Shown here piece after piece: positions 48,286 through 62,829 of a stretch of DNA of 64,000 nt (position 1 is its first letter; the number at the start of each line of letters is the position of its first letter). A model generated the notes under the pieces. It was not told where the DNA came from. It saw only the letters and a list, made by a program, of their open reading frames with translations, and made no database searches. The DNA lies in NCBI GenBank assembly GCA_965153355.1, contig OZ231127.1:16740001-16804000 (forward strand). The letters are read 5' to 3'. A program made the position numbers and the translations under genes. This DNA is from Flaccisagitta enflata. Its lineage: Eukaryota; Chaetognatha; Sagittoidea; Aphragmophora.

Positions 48286-48425
48286 ACTTTTTTGGTGTTT
48301 TTTCAGCGTTTTGAGCATTTTGCGTTCACTGTTCCTGCCTAAATGCCCCAGTGATCTTCTCTATCACTGCCCCTACCCACCAGCAAGCGACTAGGATAGC
48401 CGTGTATCTGGCATTTTTTCAACGT
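48286..48425 (-). repeat. Reversed family H 5' end
   Basis: AAGCGACTAGGATAGCCGTG with TATCTGGCATTTTTT near 48383-48420. The 3' part is lost. Confidence 0.45.
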
Positions 48426-48499
48426 AATATTTCTGAATACAGCCTTAGACTAAGTCATTGTCATATTATGGTTCTGTACAAAACAAGTGAAATGGGGTT

Positions 48500-48547
48500 A
48501 CAATGTTGTGACAGACGGGTGTACAAGGACGTACACACCCCCTCTGG

Positions 48548-48624
<77 letters not shown>

Positions 48625-48765
48625 AACAAACAAACAAACAAACAAATACACACACACACAAACGCTGAAAAACTGAAAAAGTTAAAAGGGGACCAACCAA
48701 CCAACTTACCAACCAATTGACCAACCAACCAACCAACCAATATAGCACGCTACTAAAAATAGGTC
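48500..48765 (+). repeat. (CA)n/(CAAA)n microsatellite and family H 3' end
   Basis: (CA)n at about 48550-48620 is followed by (CAAA)n, then (CCAA)n at 48704-48740, TATAGCACGCTACTAAAAAT being a degenerate family H end. Confidence 0.6.
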
Positions 48766-48896
48766 AGCCAGGTGGACCTCTAATCAGAACATGTTATAAT
48801 GTTGTGTTACGAGCGGTTTTGTTGGTGGAACTAAGTTATGAATAGACCATTTTTTCCCTTCATTTCTACCATCAAAAAGGAGTGCAAGCAATCACT

Positions 48897-49035
48897 AACT
48901 GACAAAAAAATTAGAGCTGAATTTTTTTCGCGCCGGTTTTCCCTCATGCAGGGGACAATTTTGGGTCGGATTGACGAGGAATTGGAGGATGATGTCATTG
49001 TAAAACTAATAACAGCTAATTTACTTACCGTGGAG
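48897..49035 (+). pseudogene. Coding-like block, copy 2 (FSLMQGTILGRID)
   Basis: Open frame KKIRAEFFSRRFSLMQGTIL then GRIDEELEDDV, inverted relative to 44331-44465 and about 4.5 kb away. The homology continues past the frame into ACAGCTAATTTACTTACCGT, so the duplicated unit is larger than the frame. Confidence 0.4.
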
Positions 49036-49659
49036 TGTATTTAATCTTTAAATCTGAGGCATAAATGTTCTTAAATTTTTTTATTTTTTGTTAATTCTGA
49101 GGTTGATGTTCTTAAAGTGTTATTATAAAAAGTAAAATGTTTAAAACATGGTTTCAGAATAGAAAATAGTAATGTTTTCACCTTTTACAATGAATATTTT
49201 CATTATTTATTATCTAAAAGTAAAATGATCTAATTCAATATTTTGTCTGTTTACTCAATGGTATATAAATGAATTCATATTCTATTAATATTATAAAATA
49301 AAAAAATTTAAAAACACATTAAAAATGTTTCAGCCTTAAAACTGCAAAAATCTAAAGACTTCCTAGCCTCAGAAAAAGTTTACTGGTCCTTAAAAACTGA
49401 AAAGAGTGAAAGTCAAATTGTAAATTGATTACTTGATTACATACTGAATTGATAAAGGCATGAGCTATTCCATGATTTATACTATTTTACTTGAAAAGAG
49501 GGAATAACCTCTTGCATTTACTTAAATATCAAATGATATGTACATATTACCGATTTACTATTTAGACAAAAACACAAGGGGACCATGATAGAGAGACCTC
49601 TATCAAAGTTACGCTGGAGTTCCCGATAAACAAAAGACAATCGTCTAAGCTCTTTTCTT
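49036..49659. other. AT-rich non-coding
   Basis: Rich in TTCTTAAA and TTTAAAAACA motifs related to 43.8-44.3 kb. No gene. Confidence 0.4.
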
Positions 49660-49829
49660 TATTAGTGGCGGACACGCAACTCTATAAGAGGATTTGTCCG
49701 TCCGTCGGTGCATCCATCGGTCCATCCATCGGTGCAATGGTCCGTCAGCACGAGTCAAAAAGTGGGAATACGCGCATATCCGCCCCTGCCCACCCGTCTG
49801 CAACTGGTGGCCGTGTATCCGGCCTTGTT
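49660..49829 (-). mobile_element. Family H subfamily III element, reversed, near intact
   Basis: Begins TTAGTGGCGGACACGCAACT with CTATAAGAGGATTTGTCCGT. Ends CCACCCGTCTGCAACTGGTG with GCCGTGTATCCGGCCTTGTT. The inner word GTCTGCAACT mirrors the hairpin arm. Confidence 0.7.
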
Positions 49830-49960
49830 CCATTCTAGTTCCTACTACATGCCATACACTGTACATGAACTCAATTGGAAAACCCTTTATACAATGGAGC
49901 ACGGCAGTCAAGGGTGTATCCCTAGGTTTGATCAGCAGGGCGCGGAGGCCAGTGTGTGCG

Positions 49961-49975
49961 TGAGGGGGGGGGGGG

Positions 49976-50052
<77 letters not shown>
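49961..50052. repeat. (G)n(AG)n microsatellite
   Basis: A run of G followed by about 37 AG repeats. Confidence 0.9.
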
Positions 50053-50056
<4 letters not shown>

Positions 50057-50167
50057 TTTTTATGAAAATTTGGAAGATTTGACTACATTATTCACTTGGT
50101 TAATGGAATGGAATGGAATGGTTAATGGTCAATGGAAAAAAAAATTATTGTCACTGGAAACACGCCC

Positions 50168-50527
50168 TTAGCACAGATCACCAAATCCTACCCTGATGGG
50201 AAATAAGCCCCTAACGACACTTTATCGAGCTCAAGCCACCTTCACAGACCACCTTATCCCTCCCTGATGGGAAATAAGTCCCAAAGGACACTTTATCCCA
50301 CTCAAGCTTACTTCACAGACCGCCAAATCCCACCCTAATAAGAAATAAGCCCCTTACGTCACTTTATTCCGCTCAAGCCACCTTCACAGACCACCAAAGC
50401 CCACCCTGATGGGAAATAAGCCCCTGACGACACTTGATCCCGCTAAAGCCACCATCACAGACCACCAAATCCCATCCTGATGGGAAATAGGCCCCTGACG
50501 ACACTTGATCCCGCTCAAACCACCTGT
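50168..50527. repeat. 72-bp tandem repeat, five copies
   Basis: CTTCACAGACCACCAAATCC, then CACCCTGATGGGAAATAAGC and CCCTGACGACACTTTATCCC with GCTCAAGCCAC, repeating at about 71-72 bp. On the minus strand the unit is close to 24 codons, but the frame shifts between copies. Confidence 0.9.
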
Positions 50528-50873
50528 AGCGTAGTGTAACTTTTCTTCGACCCGCGATTAATTCAGCCGTGAATACGTGTTCTTGACTGCGGCATCCGTC
50601 GCTTTCTGATTTCATGCAAACAAAACGGGAAAAAAACGAGCAAAACATGACGAAGTTTTATTACCAGCAAAAAAAAAAGTCGGCCAGACTGTTATTTTTT
50701 GTGATGGGACGATGTGTGTGGCGTTGTACCGATTAGCAATTTAAAAGGCCCCTGATTCAAAACAAGTTAACCGCGGGATCAAGCTTGATTTCCATGTAAA
50801 AGGAAAATGAAATAAAATCAATCTCGAACAAACGAGGGAAAAAAAAAAAGAAAAAGGAAAATGAAAGAAAAAT
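50528..50873. other. Non-coding or unresolved
   Basis: The minus strand has a short protein-like stretch (SEHVFTAEL-like, near 50560-50620) continuous with the 72-bp array frame. No splice sites support it. Confidence 0.25.
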
Positions 50874-51046
50874 TCAAGGCCGGATACACGGCAACCGTAG
50901 ATGCGTGCGGGCTGACAGGGGTAGTCGAGCATGTGGATTGTGTTGAGAAATTGTCAAGATATGCCTCGAAACAAAAAATAATTACGCGTGGACAGACGGA
51001 CTGACAGACCGACCAAAAATTGGTTTAAATAGTCGCAACTAAAAAA
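50874..51046 (+). mobile_element. Family H element, diverged short copy
   Basis: 5' CAAGGCCGGATACACGGCAA with CCGTAGATGCGTGCGGGCTG. 3' ACGGACTGACAGACCGACC, then AGTCGCAACTAAAAAAG. Confidence 0.6.
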
Positions 51047-53096
51047 GAAAGGAAGGAGGGGGAAATAAAGCGTCGTAGGCCGAAGCTGATCGAAAATTCA
51101 TGAGCCGCGTCAGTTAGTTGGAACAGTGGAAAAATGGTGTTGGAATAAATGGTTGTGCGAGGAGTTGACGGAGGAAAAAATTTGGAGAAAATGGGAACTC
51201 GAGGGTTGAACAACTACAATTATAAGTACAAAGATGAAATCCCGCGCCGAATGAATGTATTCAAATAAAACAATGAACGGAAAATGAACAAATCAATAGA
51301 TGAAGAAAAAATGAGTAAATGAACTGAGCTATGAATGAAAGAATGAATGAATTTGGGAAAAGATGATTGAAGAAATAGATAAATGAAGGAACAGGTGAAG
51401 GAATCGACTAAAGATTATTAAAGAATGAATGAAGGGTCAAATGATGAATGACGAAGAAGCGACAGCGTTCTGCATATTTACCCACTCACAAGCTTGACTG
51501 ACCAACCAGCCAGCAAAGGCATGGCTGTGGACTAAACGCGCGCGGCCGAGGTCGCCTTGTCGAAGGAAAAAACGTTGAGATGGGAGATAATGATTGTTGT
51601 AACAATCACATCCCACGCAATGCATTGGGAAGAAGCAAGTTGAGGGGAGTGAGGAAATAATAATAAAAAAAAACAACAAGGGAAAAACGCGCGATGCACT
51701 GACTACGTTGAAATTGGCAAAACAATGTTGATAATGATTAATGAACGATGTATTTAATGAATCTATGAAGTTTATCATCTGAGCACACAGCGAGTTGTTT
51801 AACTCGGTTTGAAAGGCCAAGCAGGCCAAAAAGGCCGAGCAGGTCAAATAGGCCAAGCAGGCCAAGAAGGCCAAGCAGGCCAATCGGCGACTCTTGTCGC
51901 GCTGGTCGCAAAAAATATCCAATGCGTAACTAATGGACGGATGGATTTAGGCTTTCAATGATTATGGAGTACTTCGGCTCAACTCTAGACGGTAGAGGCA
52001 AGTGTTATTGAAATTGTAGTAGTCAAAACTGAGAGAGTCAATATCATCGCCTATGATATAGAGTCGCGTGTTCGCCACAAAAAGAAGGGAAAAAAAAGAA
52101 AAGAAATGCGAGAACAAAAGAGAAAGAAGAGGAAATGAATTCTTGGAGAAAATCAAGGTCGTCTCTGGAACAAAATGTTTTTCAAATCTTATGAGAATGA
52201 AGGCAGAGAAAGGAGATAGGGCTCTTAAATTCCAAGCAGTGGAATTTCATGAGCTAAAATTGAATTTTCCGTCTAACATCTGTCTCATAATTATCGTCAC
52301 ACACATATGTTTTCACCAATTTGGGTTTGATATCAACAGTGCTGATAGATGTTTTGCAGCTTTATATAGCATATTGGTATATTAGAGAGAATTCACCAGT
52401 TTTCAAATGTTCCTGAGGCCAGATTTTGCGTAAAACTGCGTTTGACCTCCATGGGGTACAGGTCATAGAATTTTCTCATTTTTTAGACAGTCAACCTATA
52501 AATGTTACCTATAAATGCCAAATTGGTCCCATTTTAAAGATCTTTTCAAGATCTTTCTAACCGTCACCAATTTTCTGCAAATCCTTTGAAAAACAACTGA
52601 GTTATAAGCTAAAAAAAATAATAAAAAAGTGGATGAAAATGTGTAAAACATTGTTAGGGGTTTTTCTCATTGATACCCTTTACTGCACCTGCATGAGCAC
52701 AAATCTCTTTTTACTTCTAGCGCACTTAATAATAAATATTTAGCTATCTTCAGTAAAAATTTCAGGACTTTAGGACAAAATCTTGGACAGTTTTTCCTCT
52801 TTTCATGTTGTGACGATAATTATGCGACAGATGTTAGATTACGATGGCAAAAACAAATTTTGCACAACTTTTTGACGACTCTTGCTCCATTCACAGGAGG
52901 TTAAACTAAAAAAGAAATCAGTGAGCATTTTGAAGAGCTGAAAAAAAATTATCAACTGAGTGGTGTCAGAACGTTGTAGCTCAAAATTTTTAGATATTAC
53001 AATGATATGAAGTGAAGATGTCAATTTTGCTTACTGCCAGAAAGAGCGTTTTTAAATTGTACCTATCACTTTCATTTAATTATAACCTCTAAACGA
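51047..53096. other. Non-coding, with simple repeats
   Basis: Loose GAATGAATGAA-type sequence at 51250-51440 and a GGCCAAGCAGGCCAAGAA array at about 51812-51883. I see no supported exon in 2 kb. Confidence 0.4.
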
Positions 53097-54617
53097 AACA
53101 AGGTCAACACCTATAAGTCGTGTGCGAGACTTATTTAATTACGTAATCGCCTTATTGTACAAGTATGTTATTTCCTATATTGATGATAATGACTATAACT
53201 ACCTATTGACCTAAAATTGCCTATAATGACCTATAATTACCTATAATGACCCATAATTAAATAATGACCTATAAGTACCTATAAAGACCTATGATTACCT
53301 AAAATTACATATGGACCAATAATTACCTATAATGATGTATGATTACCCATTATTACCCATAATTACCTATAATAACATAATGACCTATAATTACCTATAA
53401 TGACCTATGATTACCTATAATTATCTATAATTGCATAATGACCTATAATTACCTATAATGACCTATGATTACCTATAACTACCTATAATTACATAATGAC
53501 CCATAATCACCTTTAATGACCTTTGATTAACTATAATAACCCATAATTTCATAATGACCTATAATTACCTATTATTACCTTTTATGACCTATAATTACCT
53601 AAAATTATGTAATGACCTATAATTACTTATAATGATCTATAATAACCTTTAATTACCTATAATTATCTATAATTACATAATGACCTATAATCACCAATAA
53701 TGACCTATAATTGCATAATGACCTATAATGACCTATAGTTACGTAAAATCACCTATGATTACCTATAATCACATAAAGACCTATAATTTCCTATAAATAC
53801 CTATAATTACCTATAATGAACTGTAATCACCTATAATTACCTATATCTACCTATGATTATATACTGACCTATAATTACCAATAATGACCTACAATTGCAT
53901 AATAACCTATAATTACCCTTAATGACCTATAATTACCTATAATTACATAATGACCTATAATGACCTATGATTACCTATGATTACCCAAAATTGCAAAATG
54001 ACCTATAATTACCCATGATTATGTAAATAAAAAGTGCAATGACTATACTACGCGAATTTAGAAAATGACTGAAATGATATAAAATGACTTAAATTGACTA
54101 AAATTGACTAAAATTGACTTATACTGACTTATACTGACTTGAATTGACTTAAAATGAGTTAAAATGACTTGAATTTACCTGAAATGACTTGAATTTACCT
54201 AAAATGAGTTAAATTGACTTAAAATGACCGAAATTGACTTAAACTGAAATTCAAAAATGACATAAAATGACTTAAATTGACTTATACTGCCATTAATTGA
54301 CTTGTACTGAGTTAAACTGACTTAAATTGACTTGAATTTACTTAAAATGACTTAAAATGACCTAGATTGACTTAAATTGACTAAAATTCAATAATGACTC
54401 AAATGACTAAATTTGACTTAAAGTGACTTAAAATGACTTAAAATGACTTAAAATGATCTAATTTGACTCAAAATCACTTAATTGACTTAAATTGACTTGC
54501 TAGGAATAAAACGAATAAAAAAAATAAAATGGGGACAGACCGACCGACCAACCGACCGACCGACCGACCGACGGACAGACAAAGTGGGGTATAGAGTCGC
54601 GTGCACGCGACTAAAAA
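53097..54617 (+). mobile_element. Family H element, long copy with ACCTATAATT and TTGACTTAAA arrays
   Basis: 5' AACAAGGTCAACACCTATAA with GTCGTGTGCGAGAC, nearly the same as the 2.4-kb copy. 3' (CCGA)n, then GGGGTATAGAG and the perfect hairpin AGTCGCGTGCACGCGACT with AAAAAG. The inside is a TAATTACCTATAATGACC-type array (about 53150-54010) and a TTGACTTAAAATGAC array (about 54060-54500). Only the second resembles the filling of the 2.4-kb copy. Confidence 0.7.
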
Positions 54618-55470
54618 GTTAAAATTTCCGATTGGCGCCATTTTGAAGACAATTCTTTTCTTTTTTTCCTCATGAATTTCTTTTTATTTAGGTCAGTATT
54701 TACACTGATACATAGAAAAAAAGAGGAAAATTCTGGGGAAAGCGAAGTAATTGACTTCATTTAGTTGTCATTTTAAAGTTAAAGTTACAATATTCTGCAT
54801 TGTCTAACTTTAAAGAATTTTTGAACATCTTTCCAATGATCACCGATTTTCTATACTTTACTTCACAGACAGCGACTAGGTATGTGTTTGAAGAAAAGTG
54901 TACGAATTCTTTTTTTTTGCCATAGTTATTTCCAATGTTTCGATGATTTTCCCGACGCGAAAATATCCTTGAAGGATTCAATGTTGAATATGGTCACGTT
55001 TTAAGTCACGTGCACGAAAACTCAGGATACTGACCAAATAAGTATCTAAGGAGATAATAACTTGCTGTTGTTATCGGAAGAAGAAAACATTCTTATAAAT
55101 GTTGGACAACATTACTACTCAGCCCCTATCTATCTCATATAGTGATATCACACTGTCTGACTTCGAGTTATATTTACAAAGGGCCTCTTGGGTATTCCAG
55201 AGGAATATGGCAGGGATTTTAAGAAGAAAAGAAATTCTTGACCTTTTCTTTCCTCCTCGTCGTCTTTCTCGACGCCCTCTTCTTCATCCTTTTCCATCTC
55301 TTCCTCTTTCTCTTCCTCCTCTCCCTCTTCTTCCCCCCTCTTCCTCTTCTTCCCCCTCTCCCTGTTTCTCGCAGCTGACTTCACTAATTGGCTCTCCATG
55401 GCTCCACAGAGAAAGATAGGTGGAAGAAGTTGGGAGGGAAAAGTCACTAGGGGCAGTTGGAAAGACAAAG
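54618..55470. other. Non-coding
   Basis: No supported gene. A CTTCCTCCTC-rich pyrimidine tract lies at about 55240-55370. Confidence 0.35.
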
Positions 55471-55471
55471 T

Positions 55472-55552
<81 letters not shown>

Positions 55553-55790
55553 ATTTTTTCTTCCTGTTTTTGCGGACACGCAACTTTATAGAAGGTTGTG
55601 TCCATCTGTCCGTCTGTGTTTCCCTCCGTCCGTCCGTCCGTTGGTCTGTCGGTCCATGAACATGAGTGGAAAAACAAGCATTCTAAATAACTTTTGTGTA
55701 TGTTTGTTTGTTGAGCAGAGGGTGGGGGGGGGATTGGGGTTGAACGCCCCTGCCCATCCATGCACAACAATATCGTGACCCCGCGTCACT
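55471..55790 (-). repeat. (AG)n and a reversed family H element
   Basis: (AG)n at 55478-55548. Then TTTTGCGGACACGCAACTTT with ATAGAAGGTTGTGTCC and (CCGT)n; the element probably ends near 55785 with GCCCATCCATGCACAACAAT and TGACCCCGCGTCACTTG. Confidence 0.55.
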
Positions 55791-55959
55791 TGTTTACTCA
55801 TTCTCTCTAATTTTTAAAAGAAGAAATAGTGGGATCAATTAAATTGGCTGATAATTAAAAGGCAAAATAATAATGTCAATCATTTTACAAGCGCTCGGGG
55901 CGCTAATTAGGATAAATATGGTATTTTGTCTCTTTCGTGGCTCAATCTTTCGTTTTTTA

Positions 55960-56044
55960 GTCGCAGACTCGCGGGCTTTGTCCGTCCATTTGTCCTGCTG
56001 TCCTGCTGTCCTTCCGTCTGTCGAAAAGGGTGATAGTGCGCATA
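55960..56044 (-). repeat. Reversed family H 3' end fragment
   Basis: TTTTTAGTCGCAGACTCGCG with GGCTTTGTCCGTCC at 55956-55990. Confidence 0.4.
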
Positions 56045-56655
56045 TTAGATACAGGGTCATCCACCTGAGTTGTCGGATTCTGTTAAGCTTTTATTCCTTC
56101 ATGCTAAGAGACATGGATTTGAAATTAATCAAGTCTTGAAAAGTAAAGATTGACATTTTTTGTATCAAAATTTCAGTCATTTTGGTCAAGTAGTTTGTCT
56201 TTTATATAAGTTTGAAGTGGCATGAGTATTTTCAAAAATGGCAGATTTTCCATCAAATATCAAGAGTTCTGTTTGGCTTCATTTCATTTTTTTTAATATT
56301 CATGCCATAGAGATAAGATTAATCTTAAATGATAGATAAGCTGAGAAACGATTTAAACTACTTCAAAAACATCACTGATTCAAGCCTTTTCTGGATTGAT
56401 GATTCAAAAAAATTGTGATGTTAACCTGCACAATTCCTGAAATTCATTGGAAAATCTGCCCATTCTTGAAATAAAAGTTTTATGTTCAAATCCAGGTAAA
56501 AGACAAACTACTAGACCAAAATGGATGAAATTTTGACACAAAAAACGTCAATGTATACTCTTTAAGACTAGATCAATTTCAAATACATGACTTGTACTAT
56601 CTGAGAGTAAAAGCTTAACAAAATCCGACAACTCAGCTGGATGACCCTGTATATA
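56045..56655. repeat. Large palindrome (about 610 bp)
   Basis: ATACAGGGTCATCCACCTGA with GTTGTCGGATTCTGTTAAGC on the left is matched inverted at 56580-56655. TAGTTTGTCTTTTA and GGCAGATTTTCCA occur inverted further in. The centre lies near 56340. Confidence 0.8.
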
Positions 56656-56711
56656 TGTAGAGTGCTTGTAATTTGAGGGAGTGGGGTTGTGCGCCACTGC
56701 CCACCCGTTAC

Positions 56712-56837
56712 CATGCAACATCAAGCTTCTTCGCACATCCTGACTTAGTAGCCTCGCTGATGGAATGTTCATCATGGATGATTTCTTAACATTCCCGGAT
56801 CGCGATGTAGCAGTTAACACCGGATCGAAGTGCGTTA
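56712..56837 (-). CDS. Candidate isolated exon (42 codons, unrecognised)
   Basis: Minus-strand acceptor CATTGGTTTACAG, an open 126-base stretch of phase 1 at both ends, and a weak donor GTAACGG. The peptide contains THFDPVLTATSRSGNVKKSS and ARLLSQDVRRSLMLH. It sits between two inverted repeats, and its donor side overlaps a family H-like GCCCACCCG motif, so it may be a repeat artefact. Confidence 0.25.
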
Positions 56838-57988
56838 CTGTAAACCAATGGACCGAAAGTCTTCAAATTTTCAGTGTATGTTGCTTTGTTGGTAATAAGT
56901 GACAGTTTTGTTATGCAAAATCTCAGTATCAGCGACTTGATTGGTTGCAGTCAGCAGACCATTAAAAGAATTGCCATATGGAGGGCCAAATCAATTTTTT
57001 GCTATTTGTTTCACAACAAACTTTCTTTATTTGCTTGTCATTTTTGGGCAGCGACCCCGAAGGGATCGATGACCTATGCTTTCACACACATGGGGGACTT
57101 TCTCCTTCTCCTTCTTCTCCTCCTTCGTACCCCCCCCCTCCCCCAGCCTCAGGGCCCATATATCAGCCTCGAGACCTAAATCCCAGTCTTGAGGTCCAAA
57201 TCCCAACCTCAAGGCCCAAATCTCAACCCCAAGGCCCAAATTCCAGCCTTAAGGGATTTGGGCCTCAAGACTGGGATTTGGGCCTCGAGGCTGGGATATG
57301 GGCCTCGAGGCTGAGATATGGGCCCTGAGGCTGGGGGGAGGGGGGGTGCGGTGGAGGAGAAGAAGAAGGAGGAGAAAATTCCACATATGTGAAAGCATAG
57401 GTCATCGACCCCTTTGGGGCTGCTGCCCTGCTCCCCCCTCAACTTCTACCCCAAACTACTTAAGCAGGGCACGGGTACCGCTGACCATCTAACGCTTTTG
57501 CGACTATTAAACTAATTGAGCTATCACCCTGAGATTTGTTTAAAATCAAAGAAAACTAGTCGTAGACTAAAGTTCTGCTCAAGAATTTTATGATTGTTAG
57601 CATTCAAGTAAAACTAAGTTGATGTTTTCATGATTGGTGTTCCAAATTGAGAGAATGACTAAATCCACAACGACATTTGTAAGAGTGTCAATTTTTCCAG
57701 TTTGGCATCAAGACACAATCTATGATTGAAATATCCATCATTCAACACCAACCTCAAGGTGCTAGCTCAATTTGTATAAATATTTCAAGCAAATAAAGAC
57801 AGTTTCTTTTAAGTGATGTTGCAAAAAAATCTATTTGTCCCCCAAAATAGCTGTCCTTTCAATTTTTTGCTGCCTTCCACCAATCAAGTCGCTGATGTTG
57901 AGGTTTGGCATAACAAAACTGTCACTTATAACCAACATACACTGAAAATTTGAAGACTATTGGTCCAGTATTTTAAGAGAAAAAAAGG
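56838..57988. repeat. Inverted repeat enclosing family G copy i
   Basis: Arms at about 56838-56950 and 57880-57988 are inverted (CTTCAAATTTTCAGTGTATG; GACAGTTTTGTTATGC; AGCGACTTGATTGGT). Copy i lies between them. Confidence 0.75.
57040..57512 (+). repeat. Family G repeat, copy i
   Basis: The left arm GGGCAGCGACCCCGAAGGGA with TCGATGACCTATGCTTTCAC is matched inverted at about 57378-57432. The array is CTTGAGGCCCAAATCCCAGC, turning over near 57248. The tail GCAGGGCACGGGTACCGCTG ends ACGCTTTTGCGACTATT. Confidence 0.8.
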
Positions 57989-58690
57989 TTTACAATAATG
58001 CACGATCCGAAGACTGTGTATAATCATTTTTATACTTATAGCGCGTATTTAGCCATGAAGCTTACTTGCCCGGTCACGGAAATGGTCAGTGATGAATTCT
58101 TTTTGTTCCCATATGAAGCCTTTGATGAAGGCGATGCTGACAATGAGTCAATGACAATGTTGACGACGATGACGATGACAATGACGATGACGATGACGAC
58201 AACGACGACAACGACGATGATGATGACGACTATTTAGCGGCGCCGAGGGTTCGTTCAAATGATCGTTTTGCGATGTTCCTGAATGTAACCTTTTGGCGCA
58301 AAAAGGTCTAATGACGTCATTTCCTTTGGAATTCTTTGCTTCTTCATCTTCATCTTTTGCTTCTTCATCTTTTGCTTCTCTCGCTCTTTTCTGGGTCGAT
58401 GTTCTTCTTTTCTTTATTCACAGCCTCGATCTTCTTTCCTTGCCGCATCAGACGCCTTTCATTTTTCTTTCCGTTTTATTCTGTCCTCTCATAAAGTCTT
58501 ACTCACGTTTATATGTGACTTTTAGCAAATATCTTTTATCTGGTCAGTCCGTCGGCCCCTGTATACCCCATTCTCGTGATCAGTTATTGGTTCTCTTAGT
58601 AGTCTGGCACATTTACTCAAATGGAATAGTTTGTATCGATGACCGTGTCCACTGTCCACTAAGACTCGACTTGTGTGAATCAGCTTTTCA
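57989..58690. other. Non-coding with a GAC/GAT trinucleotide tract
   Basis: (ATGACG)n and (GACAAC)n at about 58150-58230. The Met-Thr or Asp-rich frames read through it and are not supported by splice sites. Confidence 0.4.
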
Positions 58691-58699
58691 GACTCAGAA

Positions 58700-58835
58700 A
58701 CCCGCGCCCCGCGCCCCGCGGTTGGTCGGTCGGTCCATAGGGCTGTTGGTTAGTCGGTCCGTGAGCCCATTGGTCACACTTTGCTTCTTTGGCATTAGCG
58801 GGCGGTTTTTGCCGTAAATCCGGCCATATTATGTC
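58700..58835 (-). repeat. Reversed family H-like fragment
   Basis: GGTTGGTCGGTCGGTCC, then GCCGTAAATCCGGCCATATT. Strongly diverged. Confidence 0.4.
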
Positions 58836-59620
<785 letters not shown>

Positions 59621-59904
59621 CCCTTTATGCTTCATACACCAAATTAGTGATATCCATGGATACGCCACGCTGACTCACGGACAACCACACAACAACAAAT
59701 GCGCACGTACATCTTAGAAGAAATTACATATGCAACAAACTCACAAAATATGTTTCTTAACATTTGCTGCATCCAATGGTCTTGTCCTTTGCTGCCCTTT
59801 TTGCCGTTTCTTTTTTTCCATTTCATTCATACCCTCGGTTGTTCTTTTTTTTATTTCACTCACAGCACTTACAGACCCTATTTTCAATGAGTGATAAAGG
59901 AAAT

Positions 59905-59987
<83 letters not shown>

Positions 59988-60120
59988 GGAAGGAAGGAAG
60001 GCAGGAAGGAAGAAAGGAAGGAAGGAAGGAAGGAAGGAAGGAAGGAAGGAAGGAAAAAAGAATTTAAAAAAGAGAAAAAGAAATGAAGGAAGGAAGGAAA
60101 TAAGGCAGGAAGGAAGAAAG
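59621..60120. repeat. Spacer, (AG)n and (GGAA)n
   Basis: (AG)n at 59908-59983 continues into (GGAA)n to about 60055, then purine-rich sequence directly abutting the next element. Confidence 0.8.
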
Positions 60121-60275
60121 AAACAAGGCCGGATACACGGCCACCAGTTGCGGACGGGTGGGCAGGGGTGTTTTCCCTCTTTTCAACTCGAGCGTGACGG
60201 ACCAACGGACCAACGGACCAACGGACCGACGGACGGACAAAGCCTCTTATAAAGTTGTGTGTCCGTAACTAAAAA
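60121..60275 (+). mobile_element. Family H subfamily III element, short copy
   Basis: 5' AAACAAGGCCGGATACACGG with CCACCAGTTGCGGACGGGTG. 3' (ACGGACCA)n, AAAGCCTCTTATAAAG, hairpin TTGTGTGTCCGTAA, then CTAAAAA. The 5' word GTTGCGGACG is the partner of the hairpin arm. Confidence 0.7.
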
Positions 60276-61640
<1,365 letters not shown>

Positions 61641-62219
61641 GACCGTGTGTGAGCGTCACGAACGAATCTTTCGAATGTCACTTGCCTCAGTGGCTTCCGG
61701 ACTTAATGGTTGTCTGGCCAAGCCTTATCTTGGCCTAAGCTTGGTCTCAGATTATTCCCTGTTTTTATGCTTAGTCCTCATTCACCATCGCTCCGGATTT
61801 GTGAAATGAGTTATCGCCTCAAAATCAAATGAAATGGTTTGTTTTTGTCTTTTTGTTGTTTTTTTTTTCAAATTGGTGCAATGAAGAGGAAGACATCAAT
61901 TTTTGCTGTCCACTTGCATGTATGTTTCGGGGTCGCGATGTGGTCTTGTCTGCGATACAATTAGTTAGTTGCGACTTGCGAGAGGGTATTGCAGTATTTC
62001 AGTTAGCGCGATGGTTTTGCAATATGGGCCGTCCATAGCAAAAATTGACGGATGAAAGAAAAACGATAAGTTTAGATAAGTAAAAACAAGGCCAAGAGAT
62101 GTCCAATAGATGCGTCCTCTTTAGATGTAAGATACATGTCATTAAGATATAAAGATATTAAGATATAATGATATGAAGATACATAGATATTGAGATAAAG
62201 AAAAAAATATAAACTTATT
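61641..62219. other. Non-coding with a family H subfamily II 5' end
   Basis: AAACAAGGCCAAGAGATGTC with CAATAGATGCGTCCTC at 62086-62121 is a plus-oriented subfamily II leader without a 3' end. A GATATAAAGATATTAAGATA stretch follows. Confidence 0.45.
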
Positions 62220-62345
62220 CCTCCCTCCCCCCCACACCTTCCCCTCCCCACGCCTCCCCTCTCCGCCCCCCCAACCTCCCCATCCCCCACGCCTCCCCTC
62301 CCCCCGCGCCTCCCCCCTCCACCCCGTCACCCTCCCCATCCCCCA
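62220..62345. repeat. C-rich tract
   Basis: CCTCCCC/CCCCACGCCTCCCC repeats of about 30 bp. The minus strand is G-rich and could form quadruplexes. Confidence 0.7.
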
Positions 62346-62829
62346 CGCACAGTGGTTTGTTACCAGGACAAACCAACATGTGCTTAACTTTTCTCGTAAT
62401 GTCTCTTGGTACCATTTTCATAGTTTTCTTAAAACGTTAGCCAACGTTAGCTACTTACGAGTTTCACAGTTACAAAAATGTCGTCTATGTATGAATACCT
62501 AAAAGTCTACTGTGGGGTTTGCTCGCGAAATTCTTACATTTTGTTTTATAAACGGAAAAAGATGATTCTGCATTATGCAAATTAAGTGACTTACTCGAAA
62601 GAGAAAAGACAGTGATGAGAAACCTAAACATCTTTTTCTTGACTCGAGTCAATCGATGCTTATGTTTGTTGTCACGTAACCTTGGTTACGCGATTCAGAA
62701 AATCGTTTAAGTGCTGGTTTGTGAATTACATGTAGTAGGACTATGACAGTATTCATTATGCGACGTTACAACTGTACTTCCCCTGGAAGTTTTAGTCCGT
62801 GTTGATGCAGGGGAGCAAATTCAAAAACA
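62346..62829. other. Non-coding
   Basis: No gene or repeat recognised. Confidence 0.3.

Noticed and set aside
57998-58237. Frame with a Met-Thr or Asp-rich tail
   Set aside because: The tail is a trinucleotide tract and the front part has no splice or homology support.
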